This document shows positions 1 to 9,321 of a stretch of 64,000 nt of DNA, piece after piece (the first letter of the stretch is position 1; every line of letters begins with the position of its first letter). Source of the DNA: Frateuria_A sp051900535 (GTDB lineage Bacteria; Pseudomonadota; Gammaproteobacteria; Xanthomonadales; Rhodanobacteraceae); assembly GCF_051900535.1 (NCBI RefSeq), contig NZ_JBHZGI010000004.1, positions 124,001-188,000 of the forward strand. The letters run 5' to 3'. The position numbers and the translations under genes are program-made. The notes beneath the pieces were generated by a model, which had not been told where the DNA came from, did not search any database, and saw only the letters and a program-made list of their open reading frames with translations.

Positions 1-2016
1 CGTCTCGCGGCGGCCGTCGTAGGGCTGGCTGTGCCAGCCCAGCCGCCAGCCGAAGCCGAGCCCCTCGTGCGGTTGCCAGGCCTGCCCATAGCCGACGTCG
101 GCGACCCAGCCGGCGGACTGGCCCTGTTGCGCGTAGCTGCCGACGGCGAGGTCGACCAGCTGGTGCCAGGTACGCCCATAACGCTCGGCCAGCACGTGGT
201 CCAGGTGCGCGGTGACGGTGGCGGCACCGTCGCGGCGCGGATTGAAGTAGGCGGTGTCGTCCCGCGTGTTGTGCGAGGCGTACAGGTCCGCGCCCAGGTC
301 CAGTTGCAGGCGCGGACGGGTCAGCACGCGCCCGGTGACGCCCACGTCCGCCGCGCGGCGGCGGTTGCCGTCGCTGAAGTTGGCCGCCTGCACGCCCAGC
401 CGCGCGGCGAGCAGCTCGTTCGCGCGCCACTGGACCGTGCTGTCCAGCGTGCTGCCGTGGACGCCGTAGTAGCGGGCGCGCAGCGGGATGTCGGCGCCGG
501 AGCTGCTGGCGTCGGTGCTCCACGCCCAGTGATCGCTGATCGCCCAGTCGAAACCCGCTTCCACCGCGGTCGGGTCGTCGCCGGTGCCGCGCGTGGGCAG
601 CGCCTGCAGGTAGGCCTGCACGCCGCGCCACTGGCCGCGCACGCCCAGCCCGGCGTCCGTGCGGTGGGCGTCGCCCTCGGGCAGCGAGGCCTGCGCGTGG
701 CGGGCGATGGCGTAGATGCGCCAATGATCGGCCAGCAACGGCGAGGCGAGCGTGGCGAGGGTGTCCTGGTCGCGGTCGCCGTAGTCCGGCGTATTGCCAC
801 GGCCAAAGGTCTGCGCGGCGTCGAACTGCCAGCCGCGCTGGCGATCCCAGGCGCGGCGCGCGCGCTGTACCTGTGCGTCGCGCGGGTAATGCGCCTCGAG
901 GTTTTCGAGGCCGGGTTCGACGCTGTCGAAATCGCCCAGGTCACGGCGGGTTTCCAGCTGGCCGAGGCGCACGCCGATGTCCTGCGGATCCAGCCCGCGG
1001 GCGATCGCCAGGTCCGCCCCGGCGCGGCGCGGCCAGCCGCGGCTGCGTTCGTTGTTGCCCAGTTCGCGCCGCCAGTTCGCGCTGGCCGGCGCTTCGTGCA
1101 CGCCCGCGGCCAGGCGTGCGTTGGCGTCGGCCAGCAGGCCGGCGTAGCCGCGCAGCAACGCGGCGTTGAGGTCGTCCTCGCTGCGGTGCGGGTTGGCCGC
1201 CGGCCCGGATTGGCCCGGCTTGCGCAGCCACACCGGCTGCGCCGCGGCGGCGCTGTCGATGGTCTGCTCCGCCTTCGCGTATTGGCCAGCTTCGCTGTAG
1301 GCGTACATCAGCACGATCGCCGGATCGGATTCGCCTTCGGGAATGGTCTCCGGGGTCGCCGGACCCGCGCGCCCGAGCAGGCGCGCGGCTTCTTCCGGCC
1401 GCTGGCGGTCGAGCATGGCCTCGGCCAGCGGACGCAGTACGTAGGCCGGCAAGGTGTCGCGTTCGGCGGGGCCCATCGCGTCGTAGGCGCCAACCGCTTC
1501 GGCACTGCGACCGGCGGCCTGCAGGGCGACCAGGCGGTCGAGGCGGGCGCGGTGGACAACGGACGGATCATTGCCGTGGCGGGCGATCACCGCGTCGAGC
1601 TGGCGCACCGCTGCATCGGCCGCGGCGTACGGGTCGGCGTCGGGCGGGACCGGATCGCGCACGGCGCGGCGGGCGCGCTGGGCCGCCACGTCGGCATCCA
1701 GCCGGGCCAGGAGCACGGGATCCGCCGGCAGGCGCTGCGCCAGCTCGCGCGCGCGGCTGACCGCGCCGGCATCGGCCAGGATCAGCACCTGTCGGCGCAG
1801 CAGCGCCTCGTCGCCGGGGTGGTCGCGCAGTGCGTCCTCGCACAGCGCCAGCGCGCGGATCCAATGGCCTGCCTGGCGCAACTGGTCGATGTTCGCGACG
1901 GCGGCACCCGTGGCGCTCCCGCCTGCGATGGCGGGAGCGGCCGCCAGCGCCGTCCACACTGCGGCGGCGAGCGCGACACGCAGGCCGCCCACCGGAATGG
2001 GGCCTCGAATGGGCAT
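1..2016 (-). CDS. pgaA: PNAG export porin PgaA (partial, C-terminus beyond window)
   Basis: Outer-membrane porin that exports poly-beta-1,6-N-acetylglucosamine, a biofilm polysaccharide. The visible 672 codons begin with a hydrophobic signal peptide (about residues 1-31, ending near AIAGG). An alpha-helical TPR-like periplasmic half follows (to about residue 390), then the start of an aromatic-rich beta-barrel. The stretch around YAKAEQTIDSA and QPVWLR matches the conserved PgaA helical region, and a YFNP motif sits in the barrel. The frame is open to the first base, so the last part of the barrel and any pgaBCD genes lie outside the window. The start at 2016 is chosen because a signal peptide follows directly and a G-rich ribosome site precedes it. 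It could be a related TPR-barrel exporter, but PgaA fits best. Confidence 0.85.
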   Translation of the reverse strand, partial: MPIRGPIPVGGLRVALAAAVWTALAAAPAIAGGSATGAAVANIDQLRQAGHWIRALALCEDALRDHPGDEALLRRQVLILADAGAVSRARELAQRLPADPVLLARLDADVAAQRARRAVRDPVPPDADPYAAADAAVRQLDAVIARHGNDPSVVHRARLDRLVALQAAGRSAEAVGAYDAMGPAERDTLPAYVLRPLAEAMLDRQRPEEAARLLGRAGPATPETIPEGESDPAIVLMYAYSEAGQYAKAEQTIDSAAAAQPVWLRKPGQSGPAANPHRSEDDLNAALLRGYAGLLADANARLAAGVHEAPASANWRRELGNNERSRGWPRRAGADLAIARGLDPQDIGVRLGQLETRRDLGDFDSVEPGLENLEAHYPRDAQVQRARRAWDRQRGWQFDAAQTFGRGNTPDYGDRDQDTLATLASPLLADHWRIYAIARHAQASLPEGDAHRTDAGLGVRGQWRGVQAYLQALPTRGTGDDPTAVEAGFDWAISDHWAWSTDASSSGADIPLRARYYGVHGSTLDSTVQWRANELLAARLGVQAANFSDGNRRRAADVGVTGRVLTRPRLQLDLGADLYASHNTRDDTAYFNPRRDGAATVTAHLDHVLAERYGRTWHQLVDLAVGSYAQQGQSAGWVADVGYGQAWQPHEGLGFGWRLGWHSQPYDGRRET

Positions 2017-2196
2017 TGCCGTTTTTCCCCCTGCTCCTGTCCGGCGCCGGCCTCACTGGCCGCTAACCGAAGGCGGATCGATCTGTTGGCGCGCTTTTGT
2101 GAACTCTATCACGCTAGTGCGATTTCCCAGCGTGTATTTGGCCATCCAGACTTCTGCTGCCCGGGAGACCGGCCGGATGCGTGCCCGGCCCGCGGC

Positions 2197-3387
2197 TCAA
2201 CCGTCGTGGGGGATGCGTCCGCGCAGCGATGGGGGCTCCCAGGGCCCGGCCTGCGCGATGAGCTCGCGCGCGGCATCGACCTGGCCCCACACGTTCCACA
2301 GCAGCACCCCGCGCACGCGCCCGCCGTCCAGGTAATAGACCACACCCTTGCGATGCGGCTCGCTCCAGTCCTCGACCAGGTGCAGGCGCGCGTCGAGCAG
2401 GCCGACCGCCTCGTAGCCGAGGTCGAACAGGTCCGAGTAAAAATACGGCAGGGTCGCGTAGTCGCCGCCGGCGTCGGCCATCGCGCGGCCGGCATGCGTG
2501 CCCATCTCGACGGCGGCGTTCTCGTGCTCCACGCGCAGCCGGCGCCCGAGCGACGGGTTGTAGAAATTGGCCATGTCGCCGGCCGCCCAGATGTACGGAT
2601 CGCTGGTGCGCAATTGCGCATCGACGACCACGCCGTCGTCGACCGTGAGGCCTGCCTGCGTGGCCAGCGCGATGTCCGGCGTCACGCCCAGGCCCGCGAC
2701 GACCGCATCCACGCGCAGGCGCCGGCCATCGGACAGCACCAGTTCGACACCGTCCTCGCCCGCGCTGCCCTCGACTACCCTGGCCCCCGACAGCAGCTGC
2801 ACCCCATGCTCGCGGTAGTAGTCGTCCAGGAACGCCGCCAGCGTCGGCGGATACCTGCCGCCGCCGATCGAGGCGCCCGGAAAAATCATCGTGACCTTGC
2901 AACCGGCGCCACTGAGCGAGGCGGCCAGCTCGCTGCCGATGAAGCCACCACCGGCCACCGCGATGTGTGCACCGGCCACGGCGAGACGGCGCAGGCGCCG
3001 GTAGTCGTCGGCCGTGCGAAAGGCAACGACCCGGTCGCCTGCAAAGGGCAATTGCCGCGGCGTGGCGCCGGTGGCCAGCAGCAGACGGTCATAGCGGTAG
3101 TGGTCGCCGTGGTCGTCGCTCGCGCGGCGGCTGGCCGGATCGATCGCCTGCACGTGGCGCCCCAGATGCAGCTGCGCGCCGGTGGCTGCGGTGCCCAGGT
3201 CGATCGATTCGAGCGATTTGTCGCCCTTCCACAGCGCCTTGGACAACGGTGGCCGCTCGTAAGGCGGCGAGGTTTCCGCACTGACCAGGCCGATGCTCGC
3301 CGAGGCGTCAGCGGCGCGGATCGCCTTGGCCGCCGCATCGCCGGCCATGCCGCCACCGATGATCAGGTAGTCGTACGCGTGCTCCAT
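2197..3387 (-). CDS. FAD/NAD(P)-dependent oxidoreductase, ferredoxin-reductase/AIF-like
   Basis: 396-residue flavoprotein with the two-dinucleotide-domain architecture. The N-terminal FAD motif is LIIGGGMAG (about residues 8-16), the central NAD(P) motif is AVAGGGFIGSELAAS (143-157) and the second FAD motif is WAAGDMANF (268-275). A typical member passes electrons from NAD(P)H to a small redox partner such as a ferredoxin or rubredoxin. The C-terminal domain (about 300-396) resembles that of the AIF/ferredoxin-reductase group. The partner is not evident from the neighbours: pgaA lies downstream on the same strand and topoisomerase IB is divergent. The electron acceptor and pathway remain unknown. 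Confidence 0.85.
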   Translation of the reverse strand: MEHAYDYLIIGGGMAGDAAAKAIRAADASASIGLVSAETSPPYERPPLSKALWKGDKSLESIDLGTAATGAQLHLGRHVQAIDPASRRASDDHGDHYRYDRLLLATGATPRQLPFAGDRVVAFRTADDYRRLRRLAVAGAHIAVAGGGFIGSELAASLSGAGCKVTMIFPGASIGGGRYPPTLAAFLDDYYREHGVQLLSGARVVEGSAGEDGVELVLSDGRRLRVDAVVAGLGVTPDIALATQAGLTVDDGVVVDAQLRTSDPYIWAAGDMANFYNPSLGRRLRVEHENAAVEMGTHAGRAMADAGGDYATLPYFYSDLFDLGYEAVGLLDARLHLVEDWSEPHRKGVVYYLDGGRVRGVLLWNVWGQVDAARELIAQAGPWEPPSLRGRIPHDG

Positions 3388-3508
3388 CGTGCGTCCCCGT
3401 GGCCCGTCGTCTTCCCATCATGCGCCCGTTGCGGCGGCGCGGGCAGAGCCATGGTGCAAAGCCCGCGTGCACACCGCCTTGATCGATGCGCCCGCCACAC
3501 TGCGGCAG

Positions 3509-4579
3509 ATGAACACGCGCCCCAGCGAACCCGATCCGGCCCTGCGCGCCGAGGTGCGTGCGGCTGGCCTGGTCTACGTCAGCGATGCGCAGCCGGGCAT
3601 CCGCCGGCTGCGCCGGGGCAAGGGCTTCGGCTACCGCGACGCCGACGGCCAGCCGGTCACCGACCGGGCCGAACTGGCGCGCATCCGTGCGCTGGCCATC
3701 CCGCCGGCCTACGAGGACGTGTGGATCTGCGCCAATCCCGACGGCCACCTGCAGGCGACCGGCCGCGACGCACGCGGTCGCAAGCAGTACCGCTACCACC
3801 CGAACTGGCGCGAATTGCGCGATCACGGCAAGTTCGACCGCATCCTCGCCTTCGGTGCCGCGTTGCCGCGGCTGCGCCGGCGCGCCCGCAAGGACCTCGC
3901 GCTGGCCGGCCTTCCGCGCGAGAAGGTGCTGGCGCTGCTGGTGCGGCTGCTGGACGAGACACTGATCCGTGTCGGCAACGAGAGCTACGCGCGCGACAAC
4001 AAGAGCTACGGCCTGACCACCCTGCGCTCGCGCCACGTGCGCGTGGCGCGTGGCCGGCTTCGCTTCTGTTTCCATGGCAAGAGCGGCCAGGAGCACGAGA
4101 TCGAACTGGACGACCGGCGCCTGACGCGGATCGTCCGCCGCGTGCAGCAGCTGCCCGGTCAGCGGCTGTTCCAGTACATGGACGACGCGGGCGAACGCCA
4201 GCCGGTCGATTCGGGCATGGTCAACGATTACCTGCACGACGCCTGCGGCGAAGCCTTCAGCGCCAAGGATTTCCGCACATGGGGCGGCACCGCCCACGCC
4301 GCCGGCGTACTGGCCTGCACGCCGCTGCCAGAAAAGGGCGGCGAGCGTGCCCGACGCCATGCGCTGGTGGAGGCGATCAAGCAGGTGGCCGAGATCCTGG
4401 GCAACACGCCGACGGTCTGCCGCAAGTCCTACATCCATCCGGAGGTGTTCGAGGGCTGGCGCGACGGCAGCCTGCACCGTGCGATCAGCGAGGCCTGCGC
4501 GGCAAAGCCGCGCGAACTGGAAAAGGCGACCCTGCGCTTCCTGCGGCAGCGGTTGAAGCCGAAGCGTCGCGGCAGTTGA
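3509..4579 (+). CDS. DNA topoisomerase IB
   Basis: 356-residue eukaryotic/poxvirus-type topoisomerase that relaxes supercoils by nicking one strand through a 3'-phosphotyrosyl intermediate. The N-terminal topo-IB domain includes GFGYRDADG and IPPAYEDVWI. The catalytic domain holds NESYARDNKSYGLTTL, a DFRTWGGT motif with the catalytic arginine, and the nucleophile Tyr308 in CRKSYIHP. Upstream in-frame codons exist, but the protein conventionally begins at MNTRPSEPDP (3509), and the earlier codons encode unconserved sequence. Such enzymes are widespread in Xanthomonadales and other bacteria. The gene is divergent from the FAD oxidoreductase and 45 bp upstream of rmuC. Confidence 0.92.
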   Translation: MNTRPSEPDPALRAEVRAAGLVYVSDAQPGIRRLRRGKGFGYRDADGQPVTDRAELARIRALAIPPAYEDVWICANPDGHLQATGRDARGRKQYRYHPNWRELRDHGKFDRILAFGAALPRLRRRARKDLALAGLPREKVLALLVRLLDETLIRVGNESYARDNKSYGLTTLRSRHVRVARGRLRFCFHGKSGQEHEIELDDRRLTRIVRRVQQLPGQRLFQYMDDAGERQPVDSGMVNDYLHDACGEAFSAKDFRTWGGTAHAAGVLACTPLPEKGGERARRHALVEAIKQVAEILGNTPTVCRKSYIHPEVFEGWRDGSLHRAISEACAAKPRELEKATLRFLRQRLKPKRRGS

Positions 4580-4624
4580 GACGGGTGCGCGTAAACTTGG
4601 CTCCGTAGCTTGCCGGAACCTGCC

Positions 4625-6064
4625 ATGCCCCTCGCCGACGTACTCTTCGCCCTCTTGCTTCTGGTCGCCCTCGCCATCCTTGCGTTGCAGGTGGTGCTGT
4701 TGCGCCGCGGCCGTACCGATGACGGCCTCGCCATCCGCCTGGACGCGCTCAGGAGCGACGGCGAGCGCCTCGAACGCGTGCTGCGCGAAGAGCAGCGCGC
4801 CGGGCGCGAGGAACTGCAGCAGGGCTTCGACCGCTTCCGCGGCCACGTCGCGGAGCAGCTGGCCGACGTGTCCCGCCAGCAGGCCGAGCGCATCGATGGG
4901 TTCGGCCAGCGCCTGGAAGGCCTCACCGTGCGCACCGACGCCGGCCTGCAGGGGCTGGCGCAGCGGCTCACCGAGGACGCCCGCAAGAGCCGCGAGGAAG
5001 TGGGCCTTACCCTGGCCCGCGCCAGCGAACAGCAACGCCAGCAGCTGGCCGCGCTCACCGCCGACAACGAAAAGCGCATGGGCGAGGTGCGCTCGACGCT
5101 GGAGGTCAAGCTCAAGGCGCTGCAGGACGACAACGCCGCCAAGCTCGAGCAGATGCGCGCCACCGTCGACGAGAAACTGCAGAGCACGCTGGAAACACGC
5201 CTCGGGCAGTCCTTCCAGCTGGTATCGGAGCGGCTCGAAGCCGTCCAGCGCGGCCTGGGCGAGATGCAGAGCCTGGCCAGCGGCGTCGGCGACCTCAAGC
5301 GCGTGCTGAGCAACGTAAAGACCCGCGGCATCCTGGGCGAAGTGCAGCTCGGTGCGCTGCTTGAACAATTGATGACGCCGGAACAGTACGAGTCGAACGT
5401 GGCGACCGTGCCGGACAGCAAGGAACGGGTCGAGTTCGCCATTCGCATGCCGGGCCAGCAGGACGGCGGCGTGCTCTACCTTCCGATCGACGCCAAATTT
5501 CCTGTCGAGGACTACCAGCGCCTGCTCGATGCCCAGGAAGCGGCGGATGTCGAGGCGGCGGCCGTGGCCGGTCGCGCGCTGGAAATGCGCGTGCGCGAGG
5601 AGGCCAAGCGCATCAAGTCCAAATACGTCGCCGCCCCGCATACCACCGATTTCGCCGTTCTGTTCCTGCCCACCGAGGGCCTGTATGCCGAGGTGATCCG
5701 CCGTCCCGGGCTGTTCGAGATGCTGCAACGGGAGCACCGTGTGGTGGTCGCCGGTCCGACGACACTGAGCGCGCTGCTCAACAGCTTGCAGATGGGTTTC
5801 CGCACGCTGGCGATCGCCCAGCGCAGCTCCGAGGTCTGGAGCATCCTCGGAGCCGTCAAGACGGAATTCGGCAAGTTCGGCGGCATCCTCGAATCGGCGG
5901 TCAAGCAGGTGGACACCGTCCGCAACACCTTGCAGAAGGCCTCCGGCAAGACCACGACCATCACGCGCAAGCTACGCGGCGTGGAGACGCTCTCGGGCGA
6001 AGTCACCCAGCAGTTGCTTGGCCTGGCGCCCGAACTGGACGACGTCGAGGAAGATGCGGTCTGA
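4625..6064 (+). CDS. rmuC: DNA recombination protein RmuC
   Basis: 479-residue RmuC-family protein. A single N-terminal membrane anchor (about residues 5-27) is followed by a long charged coiled coil (about 35-220, rich in E/R/Q heptads). The conserved nuclease-like RmuC domain comes next, recognisable from VKTRGILGEVQLGALLEQ, LYLPIDAKFPVEDY and VVVAGPTTLSALLNS. RmuC is known to limit inversions at short inverted repeats; its core belongs to the PD-(D/E)XK-like group. The ATG at 4625 is preferred over a TTG at 4610 because it leads straight into the hydrophobic anchor. The last residues (DDVEEDAV) are acidic. Spacing from topoisomerase IB suggests possible cotranscription. Confidence 0.93.
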   Translation: MPLADVLFALLLLVALAILALQVVLLRRGRTDDGLAIRLDALRSDGERLERVLREEQRAGREELQQGFDRFRGHVAEQLADVSRQQAERIDGFGQRLEGLTVRTDAGLQGLAQRLTEDARKSREEVGLTLARASEQQRQQLAALTADNEKRMGEVRSTLEVKLKALQDDNAAKLEQMRATVDEKLQSTLETRLGQSFQLVSERLEAVQRGLGEMQSLASGVGDLKRVLSNVKTRGILGEVQLGALLEQLMTPEQYESNVATVPDSKERVEFAIRMPGQQDGGVLYLPIDAKFPVEDYQRLLDAQEAADVEAAAVAGRALEMRVREEAKRIKSKYVAAPHTTDFAVLFLPTEGLYAEVIRRPGLFEMLQREHRVVVAGPTTLSALLNSLQMGFRTLAIAQRSSEVWSILGAVKTEFGKFGGILESAVKQVDTVRNTLQKASGKTTTITRKLRGVETLSGEVTQQLLGLAPELDDVEEDAV

Positions 6065-6185
6065 CACGGTCGGCGCCCTCTTCCCGATGGCGGGCTCCAG
6101 GGCGCAGGCAGGCTTTACACATGGTCAGCCGGCATCGCATGGCAGCGGACGTTAAACTGTCTCGTCCGCAAGCCAAGGCAACCGC

Positions 6186-6785
6186 ATGAGCGTTCCGAGC
6201 AATCCCAACGACGTCACCCAGGCCCAGGCCGAGGAAGCGGTCCGCACGCTGCTGCGCTGGGCCGGCGACGACCCCACGCGCGAAGGCCTGCTGGACACGC
6301 CGCGCCGCGTGGTCAAGGCCTACCGCGACTGGTTCTCCGGTTATTCCGACGATCCGTCCGAGTTCCTCAAGCGCACCTTCAAGGAGGTCGAGGGCTACGA
6401 CGAGATGGTGGTGCTGCGCGACATCGAGTTCGAGAGCCACTGCGAGCACCACATGGCGCCGATCATCGGCCGCGCCCACGTGGGCTACCTGCCGACCAAC
6501 CGCGTGGTCGGCATCAGCAAGCTCGCCCGCGTGGTGGAGGGCTACGCGCGCCGCTTCCAGGTGCAGGAAAAGCTCACCGCGCAGATCGCCAACTGCATAC
6601 AGGAACACCTCAAGCCCGCCGGTGTGGCGGTGGTGATCGACGCCAGCCACGAATGCATGACCACCCGCGGCGTGCACAAGCGCGGCGTGTCGATGGTCAC
6701 CAGCCAGATGCTCGGCGCCTTCCGCGACGACGCGCGCACCCGCGCGGAGTTCCTGCAGTTCATCGGGATCCACGGCGCGCGCTGA
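6186..6785 (+). CDS. folE: GTP cyclohydrolase I FolE
   Basis: Catalyses GTP to 7,8-dihydroneopterin triphosphate, the first step of folate and pterin synthesis. The 199-residue length is normal for the bacterial type IA enzyme. Zinc ligands are visible as Cys86 and His89 in SHCEHHM and Cys157 in SHECMTTRGVHKRG; the latter segment also carries the catalytic His and substrate-binding Arg. The GYLPTNRVVGISKLAR and RRFQVQEKLT segments are strongly conserved in the family. The stop codon overlaps the start of the next gene (TGATG), so the two are translationally coupled. Other pterin genes (pteridine reductase, folB, folK) lie 33-35 kb away. Confidence 0.97.
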   Translation: MSVPSNPNDVTQAQAEEAVRTLLRWAGDDPTREGLLDTPRRVVKAYRDWFSGYSDDPSEFLKRTFKEVEGYDEMVVLRDIEFESHCEHHMAPIIGRAHVGYLPTNRVVGISKLARVVEGYARRFQVQEKLTAQIANCIQEHLKPAGVAVVIDASHECMTTRGVHKRGVSMVTSQMLGAFRDDARTRAEFLQFIGIHGAR

Positions 6786-7111
6786 TGCGGTGGGCAGCCC
6801 TGGCCATGCTGCTGGCGCCGCTCGCGGCGCAGGCGCAGGAGACGCCGGGCGACTACCTGCGCCTGTTCGATGCCGATGGCGATGGGCGCATCGCGGTGCA
6901 GGAGTACGTCGACTACCTGGCGAGCGGCTTCCGCGCGATGGACACCAACGGCGACGGGGTGCTCGATGCGAGCGAGCTGCCACCCGGGCCGCGCCGCATG
7001 CCGCGCACGCTGGCCGCGTTCCAGGCCGACCTGCGCGCGCAATTCCACCGCTCGGACCGCAACCACGACGGCTTCCTCAGCGCGCGTGAACTGGCGCAAC
7101 CGCCCGGGTAG
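6785..7111 (+). CDS. Small exported EF-hand protein
   Basis: 108 residues with a short N-terminal signal peptide (about 1-18, ending AAQAQ) and three EF-hand-like calcium loops: DADGDGRIAVQE (29-40), DTNGDGVLDASE (53-64) and DRNHDGFLSARE (91-102). The first two loops have the acidic and glycine positions of canonical calcium binders; the third has His in place of the usual Gly/Asn at loop position 4. Likely a periplasmic calcium-binding protein of unknown role. Its start codon shares one base with the folE stop, which is strong evidence for one transcript, although no functional link to pterins is known. A second EF-hand gene lies at 56167-56577. Confidence 0.82.
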   Translation: MRWAALAMLLAPLAAQAQETPGDYLRLFDADGDGRIAVQEYVDYLASGFRAMDTNGDGVLDASELPPGPRRMPRTLAAFQADLRAQFHRSDRNHDGFLSARELAQPPG

Positions 7112-7317
7112 CGCACGGCAGAACCCGTCCCCAAGCCCCTGCCTTGAAGGCACGTTGCGGCGGAGCGATTGCGCCCCCCCCTTTCCGGTAGGGTCAGGGA
7201 TGGGTTTTCCCGCCCTCCCGAACCCTGCATCCACCGCATCCCATCGTTGCCGCGCACGCAGCAATCGGGCCGCACCGATGCGCTATCGTGCGCGCTTCAC
7301 TCGCCGGCGACCCGCGC

Positions 7318-8634
7318 ATGGATTCGAACCACACCGCACTGAGCGACACGCGCCGCCGCGCGGCGGTGGCCTTCATCTTCGTCACTGTGCTGCTGGACAT
7401 GCTGGCGTTCGGCATCGTCATTCCGGTGCTGCCGCACCTGATCGAGCAGCTGGCCGGCGGTGGCATCGCCAGGGCCGCCTGGTGGGTGGGCGTGTTCTCC
7501 ACCGTGTTCGCGGTGGTGCAGTTCGGCTTCTCGCCGGTGCAGGGCGCGTTGTCCGACCGGTTCGGGCGACGGCCGGTCATCCTGATCTCCAACCTGGGTC
7601 TGGCCATCGACTTCGTGGTGCTGGCGCTCGCGCCCACGCTGTGGCTGCTGTTCGTCAGCCGCGCGCTGCTGGGCATGACCGCGGCGAGCTTCACCACCGC
7701 CAACGCCTACATCGCCGACATCACGCCGAAGGAAAAGCGCGCGGCCGCCTACGGCGTGCTGGGTGGCGCGTTCGGGCTCGGATTCATCGTGGGGCCGGGG
7801 CTGGGCGGCTTCCTCGGCGACATTTCGCTGCGACTGCCGTTCTGGGTCGCCGGCGGACTGGCGCTGTGCAATTTCCTGTACGGCCTCTTCATCCTGCCCG
7901 AGTCGCTGCCGAAGGAACGGCGCACGCCGCGCTTCGAGTTCCACAGCGCGCATCCGTTGGGCTCGCTCAAGCTGCTGCGTCGCCATCCGCAGGTCCTCGG
8001 GCTGGGCGTGGTGATGTTCCTTGTCTACCTCGCCCACTACGTGCTGCAGACCACGTTCGTGCTGTACGCGGACTACCGCTACGGCTGGGGCCCGCAGGCG
8101 GTGGGCTTCGTACTGATGCTGGTGGGCGCCTGCGACGGTTCGGTGCAGGCGTTCCTCACCGGCAGGCTGACCCCGCGCTTCGGCGAGCGGCGGGTGCTGC
8201 TGGCGGGCCTGGCCTGCGGCATCGGCGCGTTCCTGCTGATGGGCGTGGCGCAACAGGGCTGGCTGTTCCTCGCCGGCATTCCGCTGATGGCGCTGTGGAG
8301 CCTGTCCGGGCCGCCGATCCAGGCGATCATGACGCATCAGGTCGATCCGTCCGAGCAAGGGCGGCTGCAGGGCGCGATCACCAGCCTGGGCAGCTTCGCC
8401 GGCATTTTCGGGCCGTATTTGTTCGCGCAGGTGTTCGCCTTCTCGATCGCACCTACCTCGCCGCTGCACTTGCCCGGCCTGGCGTTCGTGCTGTCGGCGC
8501 TGCTGCTGGTCGCCGGGGCCATCATCGCCGCGCGCGTGACCGCGCATACCGCGCCGCTGGCGCGTGCCGCCGATGCCCATTCCCCTGACGCGGCAGGCGC
8601 CCCGGGCGCGCTGCCACACGATCCCACCCACTGA
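7318..8634 (+). CDS. MFS transporter, TCR/Tet family
   Basis: 438-residue major facilitator with about twelve predicted membrane segments. The loop 2-3 signature GALSDRFGRRPV (near residue 75) and the motif-C-like GFIVGPGLGGFLG region in helix 5 are characteristic of drug/proton antiporters of the TetA class. Related Xanthomonadales proteins are usually annotated as tetracycline-resistance-like MFS transporters, but the substrate cannot be told from sequence, and nothing adjacent (no TetR-type regulator) suggests a drug-resistance unit. The ATG at 7318 is preferred to an upstream GTG because the first helix follows closely. The C-terminal 30 residues are hydrophilic and Ala/His/Pro-rich. Confidence 0.88.
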   Translation: MDSNHTALSDTRRRAAVAFIFVTVLLDMLAFGIVIPVLPHLIEQLAGGGIARAAWWVGVFSTVFAVVQFGFSPVQGALSDRFGRRPVILISNLGLAIDFVVLALAPTLWLLFVSRALLGMTAASFTTANAYIADITPKEKRAAAYGVLGGAFGLGFIVGPGLGGFLGDISLRLPFWVAGGLALCNFLYGLFILPESLPKERRTPRFEFHSAHPLGSLKLLRRHPQVLGLGVVMFLVYLAHYVLQTTFVLYADYRYGWGPQAVGFVLMLVGACDGSVQAFLTGRLTPRFGERRVLLAGLACGIGAFLLMGVAQQGWLFLAGIPLMALWSLSGPPIQAIMTHQVDPSEQGRLQGAITSLGSFAGIFGPYLFAQVFAFSIAPTSPLHLPGLAFVLSALLLVAGAIIAARVTAHTAPLARAADAHSPDAAGAPGALPHDPTH

Positions 8635-8648
8635 CGCAGGAGTTTTCC

Positions 8649-9161
8649 ATGACGCTTTCGATGTACCAGGCCTCCGTTCCCGTGTTCGTGCGCGCGCTGT
8701 CCAACCTTGCCCACGTGCTGAAGAAGGGCGAGGCGCATGCCAAGGCCAAGGGCGTGACCGACGAGGTGCTGCTGAACACCCGCCTGATCCCCGACATGCT
8801 GCCGCTGGTCAAGCAGGTGCAGATCGCCTGCGACATGGCAGCACGCGGCACCGCCCGGCTGGCCGGCGTGGAACCGGCCTCGTTCGAGGACAACGAGACC
8901 ACGCTAGAGCAGATCCACGCGCGCATCGGTCGCGTGATCGACTACGTGCAGGGCTTCGACGCAGTCAAGATCGACGGCAGCGAAGGCCGCGAGATCCACC
9001 TGAAGATGCGCAACGGCGAGATGGACTTCAAAGGCCAGGATTACCTGTTCGGCTTCATCCTGCCGAACCTCTACTTCCACTGCACCACCACCTACGTGAT
9101 CCTGCGCGAGGCGGGCGCGGAGCTGGGCAAGACCGACTTCATCGCCGGCGCGCAGCAGTAA
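8649..9161 (+). CDS. DUF1993 domain-containing protein
   Basis: 170-residue protein of the DUF1993 family, a predicted four-helix-bundle fold related to the DinB/YfiT type. Family hallmarks are the N-terminal MYQASVPVFVRALSNLAHVL, LIPDMLPLVKQVQIACDMA and the C-terminal FILPNLYFHCTTTYVILR. The biochemical function is not known. A good AGGAG ribosome site lies 7 bp before the ATG, and the MFS gene ends only 14 bp upstream, so the two may be cotranscribed. A 13-bp perfect stem immediately after the stop codon is the likely end of the transcript. Confidence 0.85.
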   Translation: MTLSMYQASVPVFVRALSNLAHVLKKGEAHAKAKGVTDEVLLNTRLIPDMLPLVKQVQIACDMAARGTARLAGVEPASFEDNETTLEQIHARIGRVIDYVQGFDAVKIDGSEGREIHLKMRNGEMDFKGQDYLFGFILPNLYFHCTTTYVILREAGAELGKTDFIAGAQQ

Positions 9162-9168
9162 GTTTCCA

Positions 9169-9198
9169 CCAGGCGCGACGGCACGCCGTCGCGCCTGG
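9169..9198 (+). terminator. Strong stem-loop after DUF1993 gene
   Basis: A 13-bp perfect inverted repeat (9169-9181 pairing with 9186-9198, loop of 4) starts 7 bp after the DUF1993 stop. It is very GC-rich with no following T-run, so it may act as a terminator or as an mRNA 3'-end stabiliser. Confidence 0.6.
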
Positions 9199-9321
9199 CT
9201 GAACGAAGGCGATGCGCCAATTTTCCGGCATGTCGCGAAGCGTGATCGTGTTCACACTCATCATCGGCCCGTGGCGCGAGCCCTGCTTATCCCTGCGCGA
9301 GTTTCCACCCTCGAGCAGATC

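Noticed and set aside
31..4608. A very long plus-strand open frame opposite pgaA and the FAD oxidoreductase
   Set aside because: Its product is low-complexity Arg/Ala/Val-rich with no family; the opposite strand encodes clear PgaA and flavoprotein domains, and open antisense frames are expected at this GC content.
7318..8634. Calling the MFS gene a tetracycline resistance determinant
   Set aside because: Family resemblance only; no TetR partner and no substrate-specific residues that I can assert.
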